From Trifolium pratense (Eukaryota; Streptophyta; Magnoliopsida; Fabales; Fabaceae): a stretch of 64,000 nucleotides of DNA. Below are positions 51,762-61,762 of the stretch, in pieces; positions within the stretch are counted from its first letter, which is position 1; every line of letters starts with the position of its first letter. The notes beneath the pieces were generated by a model. The model was not told where the DNA came from. It saw nothing but the letters and a program-made list of their open reading frames with translations, and searched no databases. The stretch covers positions 42,098,001-42,162,000 of the forward strand of contig NC_060060.1 in the NCBI RefSeq assembly GCF_020283565.1. The letters are read 5' to 3'. Both the position numbers and the translations under genes were made by a program.

Positions 51762-54080
51762 ATGGAAAGCAAGAGTTTGAATTTGGCAAATCTATTGCAA
51801 TCTTGCATAACCAACAAATCTCTATTATCCGCCAAAATCATCCATGCTAGATTATTCCGTTTCACCCTTTTCTCAGACACTTTCCTCTCAAACCACCTCA
51901 TTGAACTCTACTCTAAGTGCAATGAAATCACTTCTGCACACAACGTGTTCGACAAAATTCCCCACAAAAACATTTTTTCCTATAACGCCATTTTGTCGGC
52001 TTATTGCAAATCAAACAACTTGCAAAATGCCTGTCGTTTATTCCTTCAAATGCCTGAAAGAAACACGGTTTCGTTGAACACCATAATCACCACCATGGTT
52101 CGAAATGGATATGAACGACAGGCATTGGAAACTTATGATTCAATGATGATACATGATTCAGTTAAACCTTCCCATATAACATTTGCTACTGTTTTTAGTG
52201 CTTGTGGTGCTTTATTAGATGCACATTGTGGTAGGAGAAATCATGGGTTGGTGATCAAGGTTGGTCTTGATGGTAATATTTATGTGGGTAATGCACTTTT
52301 GTGTATGTATTCTAAGTGTGGCTTAAATGGCGATGCTTTTCGTGTTTTTGAGGATGTTCATGAACCTAACGAGGTTACTTTTACTACAATGATGGGTGGG
52401 CTATCGCAAACAAACCAAGTTAAAGAAGCTTTGGAATTGTTTAGACTCATGTTGAGAAAAGGGATTCGTGTTGATTCTGTTTCGTTGTCCACCATATTGG
52501 GTATATGTGCAAAAGGAGCATCTTTCAGTGTCTGTGATGATAGTCGTGGTTTATTGACTAATGGACAGGGAAAACAGATTCATAATCTCGCAATTAAACT
52601 TGGTCTTGAGAGAGACCTTCATTTGAGCAATTCTTTGCTTGATATGTATGCTAAAACTGGGGACATGGATTGTGCTGAAAAGGTTTTTGTTAATATGGAT
52701 AAGCACAGTATTGTTTCTTGGAATATAATGATATCTGGGTATGGGAACAAATGCAACAGTGAGAAAGCTGTTGAGTATTTTCAGAGGATGCAATGTTGCG
52801 GATATGAACCAGATGATGTTACTTATATTAATATCCTCACAGCTTGTGTTAAATCTGGGGATGTTAAAGTCGGGCGTCGAATATTTGACTGCATGCCGCG
52901 CCCGAGTTTGATTTCATGGAATGCCATACTTTCGGGGTATAGCCAGAGTGAAGATCATGGAGAGGCAGTTGAACTGTTTAGAAAGATGCAGTTTCAATGG
53001 CAGCATCCTGATAGGACTACTTTGGCCATTATTCTCAGTTCATGTGCTGAGTTGGGACTTCTTGAGGCTGGAAAACAAGTTCATGCAGTTTCGCAAAAGC
53101 TTGGATTTTATGATGATGTGTATGTTGCCAGTAGCCTTATTAATGTGTACTCGAAATGTGGGAAAATGGAATTGTCTGAGCATGTATTCAGTAAACTGTC
53201 TGAACTAGATGTTGTTTGTTGGAACTCAATGATAGCTGGGTTCTCAATCAATTCTCTTGAACAAGATGCTTTGGCTTTTTTTAAACGGATGAGACAATTT
53301 GGCTTCTCTCCTTCCAAGTTTTCTTTTACCACCATAGCAAGCTCTTGTGCGAAACTTTCCTCTTTGTTTCAAGGACAACAAATCCATGCTCAGATCGTAA
53401 AAGATGGTTATGTAGATAATGTATTTGTGGGTAGTTCTCTCGTAGAAATGTACTGTAAATGTGGGGATGTAGGTGCAGCCAGATCTTACTTCGATATCAT
53501 GCCTGGTAAAAATATTGTTACTTGGAATGAAATGATACACGGTTATGCGCAAAATGGTTATGGTCATGAGGCTGTGTGTCTTTATAAGGATATGATTTCA
53601 TCTGGCGAAAAACCTGATGATATTACTTTTATTGCTGTTTTAACTGCTTGTAGCCACTCGGCATTGGTCGAAGAAGGGGTCGATATATTTAATGCAATGC
53701 TACAAAAATTCGAAGTGGTGCCAAAGTTGGATCATTATACATGCATCATAGATTGTCTAGGCCGAGCAGGAAGATTTCATGAAGTAGAAGTCATTCTAGA
53801 TACCATGCCGTATAAAGATGACACAATTGTATGGGAGGTTGTGTTAAGCTCATGCCGTGTTCATGCTAACTTGAGCTTGGGAAAAAGAGCAGCTGAGGAA
53901 CTCTATCGACTGGACCCACAAAATTCTGCACCTTACGTGCTTCTTGCCAACATGTATTCTTCTATGGGAAGATGGGATGATGCACAAGTTGTTAGAGTTC
54001 TGATGAGTGATAACCAGGTAAATAAGGATCCTGGTTATAGCCGGAGTGAATTCAAGTATGATGTACAAAGCATTGTGTAA
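51762..54080 (+). CDS. Pentatricopeptide repeat protein, PLS class, E-type
   Basis: Single exon of 772 residues, as usual for plant PPR genes. The repeats run through the protein in P-L-S order, for example SWNIMISGYGNKCNSEKAVE, SWNAILSGYSQSEDHGEAVE and CWNSMIAGFSINSLEQDALA, with characteristic GKQVHA/GQQIHAQIVK segments. The C-terminal part (GRAGRFHEVEVILDTMPY, then VVLSSCRVHANLSLGKRAAE) is the E domain; it stops shortly after DPGYSRSE without a DYW domain. Proteins of this type bind organellar RNA and usually guide C-to-U editing with a partner deaminase. The closest match I recall is Arabidopsis At4g20770. The organelle target peptide is not obvious. ATG 51762 is the start; the TTG one codon earlier is not. 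Confidence 0.93.
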   Translation: MESKSLNLANLLQSCITNKSLLSAKIIHARLFRFTLFSDTFLSNHLIELYSKCNEITSAHNVFDKIPHKNIFSYNAILSAYCKSNNLQNACRLFLQMPERNTVSLNTIITTMVRNGYERQALETYDSMMIHDSVKPSHITFATVFSACGALLDAHCGRRNHGLVIKVGLDGNIYVGNALLCMYSKCGLNGDAFRVFEDVHEPNEVTFTTMMGGLSQTNQVKEALELFRLMLRKGIRVDSVSLSTILGICAKGASFSVCDDSRGLLTNGQGKQIHNLAIKLGLERDLHLSNSLLDMYAKTGDMDCAEKVFVNMDKHSIVSWNIMISGYGNKCNSEKAVEYFQRMQCCGYEPDDVTYINILTACVKSGDVKVGRRIFDCMPRPSLISWNAILSGYSQSEDHGEAVELFRKMQFQWQHPDRTTLAIILSSCAELGLLEAGKQVHAVSQKLGFYDDVYVASSLINVYSKCGKMELSEHVFSKLSELDVVCWNSMIAGFSINSLEQDALAFFKRMRQFGFSPSKFSFTTIASSCAKLSSLFQGQQIHAQIVKDGYVDNVFVGSSLVEMYCKCGDVGAARSYFDIMPGKNIVTWNEMIHGYAQNGYGHEAVCLYKDMISSGEKPDDITFIAVLTACSHSALVEEGVDIFNAMLQKFEVVPKLDHYTCIIDCLGRAGRFHEVEVILDTMPYKDDTIVWEVVLSSCRVHANLSLGKRAAEELYRLDPQNSAPYVLLANMYSSMGRWDDAQVVRVLMSDNQVNKDPGYSRSEFKYDVQSIV

Positions 54081-54327
54081 AACAAACAATGGCTTTTATT
54101 GCTTGGAGATAAACTCAATTCTATAAGATCTCATTAATTTCTCCAAATGGTGCTCTCAAACCACTCCACAGGTAGATTTTTATACTGTTCTTAATTGCTA
54201 TATCTCCTTGAAGATGTTTGATAATTCTCCCGACGACACTTTGGCAACTATAGGTGGAAGTCCAACTTATTGGATTGCTTACTAAACTGGAGTTCCATGT
54301 CATCTATATCACGGTAGTTGCAGCGTC

Positions 54328-54505
54328 AATTGTTTGAGCTGAACAGGGGCAGTTTCATGAATTAGAAGTCATTCTAGATTGTGTTGCGATCATGCTGTAT
54401 TCATGCTAACTTGAGCTTAGCAAAAAGAGAAAATGAGCAACTCTATCAACTGGAGTCACATAATTTTGCACCTTATGTGCTTCTTGGCTACATGTATTCT
54501 TGATC
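54328..54505 (+). pseudogene. Duplicated 3' fragment of the PPR gene
   Basis: The sequence parallels PPR positions about 53755-53960: GAAGTCATTCTAGAT / GAAGTCATTCTAGAT, ATGCTAACTTGAGCTT, GCACCTTA.GTGCTTCTTG. It has a deletion of about 38 bases after the CATTCTAGAT block and a stop soon after ATGTATTCTTGA. It is non-functional and lies about 250 bp downstream of the intact gene. Confidence 0.85.
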
Positions 54506-54599
54506 ATATAATTATGAGATAATAAATATTTTTCAATCTCATTGTTCCGAAGACAATAATTATGAACACAGAGCAGGAACGAGAAGAGACTAATTTATG

Positions 54600-54757
54600 G
54601 AGGACTAGCATTGGTTCAGATATGTGGAGAATGCTACTTAGGCAATAATGAATTTGTTTTTTTGAAGAAGCTAAATCAGCCCACCAAAATTGGCACCAGA
54701 GGACTAGTATAGGCTCAGATATGTGGAGAATGCTACTTAGGCAATAATGAGTTTGTT
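54600..54757. repeat. Direct repeat pair of about 55 bp
   Basis: GGACTAG.AT.GG.TCAGATAT followed by GTGGAGAATGCTACTTAGGC and AATAATGA.TTTGTT occurs at about 54600-54656 and 54702-54757. Confidence 0.75.
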
Positions 54758-55097
54758 ACGAAAAGATTTAAAATTTCTATCGTTTTTATTTTCTTTATTC
54801 AAACTTTATAATTTATTTATGTAATAAATAAAAAAGTTAGAATTTTTCAACAAAAATAAAAGCTAGAATTTATTTATCATATTTTTTATTCACTTTTGAT
54901 GTATTTGATCAAATTTTAGACAAAACACATCAATATTTTTTTTACCGATAATTTCTTTGGTTAAGATTTTGACCAATATTTTCTAAAAACATTTTTTTTT
55001 TCTTTTTTGACCAATATAAACAATTTTTTATTTGATATGGATAAGTTTGATCAAAATGATAATTAATAAAAAGGAAGGTGGTAGGTTTATTTTTGCC

Positions 55098-55106
55098 TAT
55101 ATATAT
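55098..55106 (+). promoter_or_regulatory. TATA box of acyl-activating enzyme copy 1
   Basis: CTATATATA about 61-69 bases upstream of the ATG at 55167, a normal distance allowing a leader of about 30-35 bases. Confidence 0.5.
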
Positions 55107-55166
55107 CAAGGTTCTAAGACAAAGAAAAAACATTGTGAAAAGAAAAAACAATTTGAAGTTAGAGAT

Positions 55167-57730
55167 ATGGAGGGAAGTATGCAATGTAATGCTAACTATG
55201 TTCCTCTCACTCCAATCAGCTTCTTGGAGCGTTCTGCCATTGTTTATGGTGACAAGCTCTCTTTGGTTTTTGGCAATGACAAATACACATGGTCTCAAAC
55301 ACATCAACGATGCATCAAACTTGCTTCTTCCATTTCTCAACTTGGTGTTTCTCATCATGATGTGGTACGTTTTTATTTCTATCTATTTTTCATTGTCAAC
55401 ACTCAATAATATTTAATGTTTAATTTGTATAATGTTTTTCATATTTTTATTCCGCTTTAATTCCTTGATATTCAAGGTTTGCTTGATGAGTACAAACCAA
55501 TATCAATTGAGTTATATTATATTACTTGCAGCCAAGAACTTCCATATAAATGAAAATGAAAATGTATCTAATTCATCTGTCACATAATAAAGTTATTGAT
55601 TAATTTGATTCAATTCATCTTTTTAATGATAAAGAGTGATCCAATCCATCCACTTGACACAAAAAGTTTGATAAAATAAAATGTTAAGAAGTTTGCTGAT
55701 CCAATCCATCTTTTTAGGTAAAAGTACCAATGAATCACTTTTTCTGATGAAATATAATGGATCACTTTTTTTTAATTAAAAAATGAAATTTTGTTTTTTT
55801 GACTAATAATTAACTTTTATATAATTTTTTTCTATTTATTTCCAAAATTAATTATTTTTATTAAATAAAAATACAATATCATGTTTGACCAAACGGAAAA
55901 ATATGATACCTCAAACCAACCACCAGCCATGAACGCCGCTAGGCACCACCCTGGCGACCAAGTGTAGTTGTCGCGTCTTCCGCAGGCCACCACTTCTTAC
56001 AACATTTCAATAGTTTTATTTTCAAAATAATAAATAGCTTTTTAAATAATAACAATTATTATTTTGATCCATCCATTACAATTTCAATATATCTATTTTG
56101 CCACACCCTACCCATGTAAGTAGCCTAGTGATCCCTCGGTTGGATTTAAAAAATTATTAATTAAAGTGACACTGATAACCATTTTACTTATTATACGATA
56201 TTGATGTCGAATATAACATCTCATGTCAACTTATTTATGCAGGTTGCTGTGTTGGCCCATAATACTCCAGCAACATATGAGCTACATTTTGGTGTTCCAA
56301 TGTCAGGGGCTATTCTCTGCACTCTCAATACTCACACAGACTCATCAATGGTTTCATTATTATTAAAGCATTGTGATGCCAAAATTCTTTTTGTTGATCA
56401 TCAACTACTTGATATTGCAAAGGGAGCCCTTGATATCCTGTCAAAATCATCCACTAAGCTTGCCACTTTGGTCTTAATTTTAGAGTCTGATGCTCAAAAC
56501 AGCAACACTTATGTTTCTCCTGAAACATTGATCTATGAGAATCTTATAGCTGAAGGAAAACTTGATTTTGAGGTGAAGAAACCAAAAGATGAATTTGATA
56601 CAATTTCAATTAGTTACACTTCTGGAACCACAGCAACTCCAAAAGGTGTAATCTATAGTCATAGAGGTGCTTATCTTAATGCTTTGTCTACAGTTATTAT
56701 CAATGAGATGATATCTTCATCTGTGTATTTATGGTGTGTTCCAATGTTTCATTGCAATGGTTGGTGTGTCCCATGGAGTATGGCTGCTCAAGGTGGCACA
56801 AATATATGCCTAAGAAGTTTAACTGCTAAAAGTATATTTGAAGATGTTTTTAAGCACAAAGTAACTCATATGGGAGGTGCACCAACAATTCTAAACATGA
56901 TAATAAATGCACCACTTGAATTTAGAAAGCCGATTCCGTGGAAGGTTCAAGTTATGACAGGCGGTGCTCCACCACCGCCTGGCGTGTTTGCTAAGATGGA
57001 GGAATTAGGATTTTATGTAACTCATGCATATGGTATGACTGAAACTTATGGTCCTGCATCAATTTGCACATGGAAACCAGAATGGAGTTGTTTGCCTCAA
57101 GACGTGCAGGCGAAATTGAAGGCGCGTCAAGGAGTACTTCATGTTGGAATGGAGGGACTTGATATAAAAGATCCTGTCACAATGAAAAGTGTACCGGCTG
57201 ATGCGAAAACCATCGGTGAGATTATGTTTAGGGGAAACAATGTGATGAAAGGATATCTAAATGATTTGAAAGGAACAAAAAATGCTTTTAAAGATGGATG
57301 GTATAAGACAGGTGACTTGGGAGTCAAGCATCCTGATGGTTACATAGAAGTTAAGGATCGGTCAAAGGATATAATCATCTTCGGCGAAGACATCTACATT
57401 AGCACAATTGAGTTGGAAAGTGTGATTTATAATCACCCTGCTGTTTTTGAGGTTGCTGTTGTGGGGAGACCTGATGAATATTGGGGAGAGACACCTTGTG
57501 CATTTGTGAAGCTTAAGGAAGGGTACAATGCTACAGAAGAAGAGATAATGCAACTGTGTCAAAAGAGTTTGCCTCATGTTATGGCTCCACAAACTGTTGT
57601 GTTTGGTGATTTACCAAAGACACCAACTGGTAAGACACAAAAATATGTGTTAAGGGAGAAGACAAAGGCTATGGGAAGCTTATCAAAAATCAAATGCATT
57701 TCTAAAGAAACATTCTTCAATGTTAAGTGA
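55167..57730 (+). CDS. Acyl-activating enzyme (AAE1-like acyl-CoA synthetase), copy 1, without PTS1
   Basis: Two exons, 55167-55364 and 56243-57730 (GT-AG, phase 0), 561 residues. It belongs to the ANL adenylating superfamily and activates a carboxylic acid with ATP, then CoA; AAE1/BZO1 relatives use benzoate-like or short-chain acids in peroxisomes. Motifs are P-loop [44 protein letters not shown], hinge DRSKDII, and the catalytic Lys in PTGKTQK. Differences from copy 2: LAPN is [12 protein letters not shown] is LNTHTDSS, and SGGENIST is FGEDIYIST. The tail runs on as SKIKCISKETFFNVK, so the SRL terminus of copy 2 is absent. The frame is otherwise intact. Either the enzyme moved to the cytosol or it is losing function. 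Confidence 0.9.
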
Positions 57731-58785
57731 TTTCATGTCGGTACTTTTCAGATGTATCTGAGACTTGATTTAACTAGCAAATGCTTAGTTAATTTAGTTA
57801 TTCTAGCTTGGGTTCTGGTCTAGTTCCCTCAAACAATGTTGAATTTTTCTTTTTATTTAATAATATTTTCAATAATTTGTACTTCACATTATTTGTTGTT
57901 GTTATTAGAATTAAACTTTTCTCTTATAAATCTCCAACCAACAACATAATTAATAGTAGCGGACTAATGATTTGGTGTTGCAGTAGGGTTTCAAAGGGTG
58001 TTCGAGAGGAGTAGCTGGACAGGGCACCACAATTTTATGGGACCAATTTTTTTCCACTTGGTGTTTGTTTATGTGTGTGCGCGCGTACGACGTGTGTGCG
58101 TGTGTACAATCGTGTGTGCGTGCGTTAAAATAAATAAATTAAATAAATATTAAATTAAATTTTAAAATAAACTTAGACTCTTATGATCTTGATAGTAAAA
58201 TTTATTTGAAGAATTAAAAGTTACTAGAGAGATTTTAACAATTGAAAGTATAATCTTTAACTTTTCTTTCACATTATATATTTTTATATGACTTATAAAA
58301 TAAATGGGGTACCAAAATTATAACTTGTACGGAGCATCCAAAATCTCATGGACGACTCTGATCCAAGGCATCACACTTCCCAGCTTTTGATATCAGTGGG
58401 ACATAAAAATAAAACTTGAAACAAACGGAATAGAGGGAGAGAATTTGTTAAACACTATGTTTTTATTCACAAAATTGATATGTTACAACAGTGATGATAC
58501 TTAATAATTAAGCAAACAAATTCTTATGGATTAAGCTAATCAAAAACAAACGGTGGAGAGGGGTTTGGGTAATATATTATAGGTCTGGGTTCGATTCTCA
58601 GCTCATTAGCCAAGATATTTTTCCAATGTTTGGAAACAAATGAGGCAGAGAAGAACAATATTCAATGACTAGATGTCTAAGATTTTGTAAGCAAGCCAAG
58701 CGATTAATTGAAAAAATGTTCGCAACGATTCAACTTTTTTTGAAGACACCCTCATTGATTGATAACAAGTCGTCAGAGTGAACAC
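57731..58785. other. Intergenic DNA between the tandem acyl-activating genes, proximal part
   Basis: Contains a GT/CG-rich simple stretch (GTGTGTGCGCGCGTACG...) at about 58068-58125 and a repeat-like GGGTTCGATTCTCAGCTC at 58586-58604. No gene. Confidence 0.45.
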
Positions 58786-59121
58786 TTATGTGTGGTGTGT
58801 GCTTTTTGACAAACTAGTCATGTTTGCATCCTCCAAATACAAACATTCTTGCCCCGTTAATGATTGAGCAAGATCATGCATTTTGAATGAAATGTCACCA
58901 GAATCTTCATACATCTTAATGTCTTGAAAGAATGATTTTTGGCACAGTTGATTCCAAATCATGTTGCCAACAACTTCAACCTCCAAATTTTTACGAGATG
59001 AAATAAATCCATGAGCCATCCAAAGATGAATCAATTCTTCCTTCGAGATTTTACACGGCACCCAAAACTCAGGGACAACTCTGTAGTATTGTAATTCGTA
59101 TATCTTTTTCAATAAAAACAA
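58786..59121 (-). pseudogene. CC-NBS-LRR resistance-gene fragment (end of NB-ARC domain)
   Basis: Minus frame of about 110 residues with KISKEELIHLWMAHGFISSR, GNMIWNQLCQKSFFQDIK and FKMHDLAQSLTGQECLYLED. This is the winged-helix end of the NB-ARC domain with its MHD motif, as in RGA-type CC-NBS-LRR proteins. The usual MHDLVHDLAQS is shortened to MHDLAQS, and the segment before KISKEEL is garbled. P-loop, kinase-2, GLPL and LRRs are all missing. It is an isolated fragment. Confidence 0.8.
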
Positions 59122-59524
59122 TAGAAAAATGACAATTGTTTTCTTAAACTAACTCAAAGGTCGGACCACTTCACCCGTCCCTACCCCACTTTTTTAACAG
59201 GTTAAATGAAACGAATCAAGAGATTGAGGTTAAAATGTCAACTTTGTCTGCCAAAAATAGAGGCAAGTTAATCTACCAAAAAAAAAAGAGGCAAGTTAAA
59301 TGAGCATGCCCGGAGACTTAATTCGTTTTGTCACCCCTATAAAAAATGACTTATAATTCATCAAACCTCCCTGCTCCATTCACACAATATATGATGAATG
59401 CAAATAATATGAAAAATTAAGATTAAAAAATTGAATGAAAAGAGAATAATAAATAGTTGAAAGCATAATAAGTAGATGAACGCAAATAGGGGACATTACA
59501 CTGTTAGATCTCTCTTTTTGTGTG

Positions 59525-60082
59525 CAGGGATGACAACGGGCGTCCATGAGTGCGAGTTTGACACTTACTAAACCCACACCCGAAATTATCACCCAAACCC
59601 AAACCCAAATCCAAAGGCTGTTCGGGTGGCAAAACAACACCCACGCCCACACCCATTGGGTTCAAGTTTTTTCCACCCAAACCAAAACCCGCAGCACATT
59701 TGAAAATAATTTGCAAATTTAAGAAATTAAATTCCAACATAGACTTTGAATTAAATTACAACTAAAATTAAGGTCTTCCAAGGAAATTCAAACATAGACT
59801 TTCAAGAAATTACAACATAGACTTTCAAGAAATTAAATTACAACTAAAATTTATGGTCTTCCAAGGAAATTGAGGGAGACTATGGGGGTAATTAGGTAAT
59901 TATAAAATATTTCGGGTGGATGTATGAGTTTCGGGTGTGGGTTTGACTGATACCAAACCCACACCCATATTATCGGATGTCACCCGAACCCAAACCCAAA
60001 CCCAGTCAAATCGGGTTTCGCCCGTTGACTTGGGTTTGAGTTCGGGTGGGTCTCTCGGGTTTGAGTTTTTTTGCCATCCCTA
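59525..60082. mobile_element. hAT-type MITE, copy 1
   Basis: Ends CAGGGATGACAACGGG and TTTTTTTGCCATCCCTA are inverted. A perfect 8-bp target duplication TTTGTGTG lies at 59517-59524 and 60083-60090. Both halves carry inverted ACCCAAACCC / GGGTTTGGGT-like repeats. It is 558 bp and non-coding. Open frames on both strands inside it are by-products of the repeats. Confidence 0.85.
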
Positions 60083-60220
60083 TTTGTGTGGCTGCCCTAT
60101 TTGTGTGGCTGCTTCTATATGTTGTGTGGTGGCTTCTAGTTTGTACTACTACTACTACTCTTCATCCTTTCAAAGTAAATGTTCTTTGGAGAGTGTTAAT
60201 TTGTACAATAAGAGTCGGGT

Positions 60221-60841
60221 TAGGGACGACAATTTGACCCATCCCCAGAGGGTATCCGCAAAAATTACCCACAACGGGTAGAGTAAAAACCCGCATTTTG
60301 GGTACGGGCACGGGTATGAGTAATTACCCACAAAAATGAACGGGTATGGGTGCGGGTACGGGTACCTTAGTACCCACCCCGCCCCATACCCGCATAATAT
60401 ATATTTATTTATTTTATATATATTAGTATATTATAATATATGTAAATCAATTTAAAACGATACAACTCTACTAAACTATTACATATTTTTATTAAAAATG
60501 TTTATTTATAACATAATATAAAAAAAATGTGAATATTTAACATAAATATGAAATTTAACATATGATTAGTAATAATTTTGTTTATAATTTTCATTAGTCA
60601 ATATTAAAATCTTTAATTTTTTTTAATTCTATTAAAATTATATGATATTTTATAATTAATCAATTTATTTTTAGTAAAAATGCGGGTAACGGGTATGGGT
60701 ATGTACCCATAGGGTATGGGGACGGGGGCAAAAGTTGTTATCCACGCGGGTATGGGGATGGGTACGGGTATTTTTTCAATCCGCGAGTATGGGGATGGGT
60801 ACTATAGTACCCTACCCATACCCTACTCATTGTCATCCCTA
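60221..60841. mobile_element. hAT-type MITE, copy 2 (related ends, different core)
   Basis: Ends TAGGGACGACAAT and ATTGTCATCCCTA are inverted. The 8-bp flanks AGTCGGGT (60213-60220) and AGTCAGGT (60842-60849) match at seven of eight. The arms hold GGGTACGGGTA / TACCCGTACCC-type repeats around an AT-rich core. It is 621 bp with no transposase. Confidence 0.85.
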
Positions 60842-61127
60842 AGTCAGGTACAATGATATTTGATGTGTTGATGAGTTGGTTAATGAGTGTGAAAGAGTTT
60901 AATTACGGCGATATTTCATATTTAAATAAATGCGCATAAATAAAAGATTTGAAATTTAAATTTCTCTCTTTTTTAATAATGGCTACAATAACTATCAATT
61001 ATATTAAACTTATAAAATTGATAGTTATAAACTTACAAAAAGTTCAAGTGAGTTAAAGGTTAAGTAGCAGGAGCTCAATGGTTCAAGTCATATCTGGTCA
61101 GAGATGTATTTTTTTGATATTTTTAGG

Positions 61128-61470
61128 CGTGTGAAAATTTCTGTGAAGAAAGAGGCATCAATGAACTTCTTGACTGACCCACAAGAAGGGAGATCGACAA
61201 TTCGTCCAACAGATGTTCTGGTGTATGAATAGGTATGTGGGAACACATGCTTGTGTGGATTTGATTGAAGTTTCTTCACTTGTGAGACTGAAGATTGGAG
61301 ATTTTACGGTGGGACGAGCAACCCTAAAAGTTATTTTTAAGCAAAATGGTCAAACATAAAAAAACGTGCTCCGACAATCAACACGCTTGTATATCATTTG
61401 CATTCGATATTTTTGACTTTCTAATACCAGAGGTTGTAAACCTTAGTTCAAAAAATCATACATAATAATG
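61128..61470 (+). pseudogene. Decayed retroelement coding fragment
   Basis: Successive plus-strand frames read VKISVKKEASMNFLTDPQEG and RPTDVLVYE, then GTHACVDLIEVSSLV and GDFTVGRATLKV, then KTCSDNQHACISFAFDIFDF. Shifts and a stop separate them. I recall the pattern RPADV..YGW..GKHACVD and FTVGQAALKA from legume non-LTR reverse-transcriptase-associated proteins. The family name is not certain; the decay is clear. Confidence 0.45.
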
Positions 61471-61762
61471 TTGTGTCGTCTATGTTTATATATAAAAAAA
61501 ATTATCGGCACAAGTTGTCTGTTGTGTTAATATAGTGCTCAATTATGGATGGCTGGATGTTATCATCTACCCAGGAGCCATGTTTTACTTGGACCACCAT
61601 AGCCTCCCTCACAGTCACTCGCCATCTCTGTTGTTATATCTATCTATATCTATGATCATCACTCTCTCCATTCATATCATTGCCATTTAAAAAAACAAAA
61701 AGTCTTCATACATATCATCATCAAGTTTCTCAGACAAAACATCAAACACTTAGTAGGTGGAA

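Noticed and set aside
53108..53567. Antisense open frames inside the PPR gene
   Set aside because: Shadow frames of a long intact coding region.
58586..58604. Possible tRNA T-arm (GGGTTCGATTCTC)
   Set aside because: No clover-leaf could be built; similar strings are common in dispersed plant repeats.
59380..60281. Trp/Val/Gly-rich and Pro/Thr-rich open frames
   Set aside because: By-products of GGGTTTGGGT-type repeats in the hAT-type MITE.
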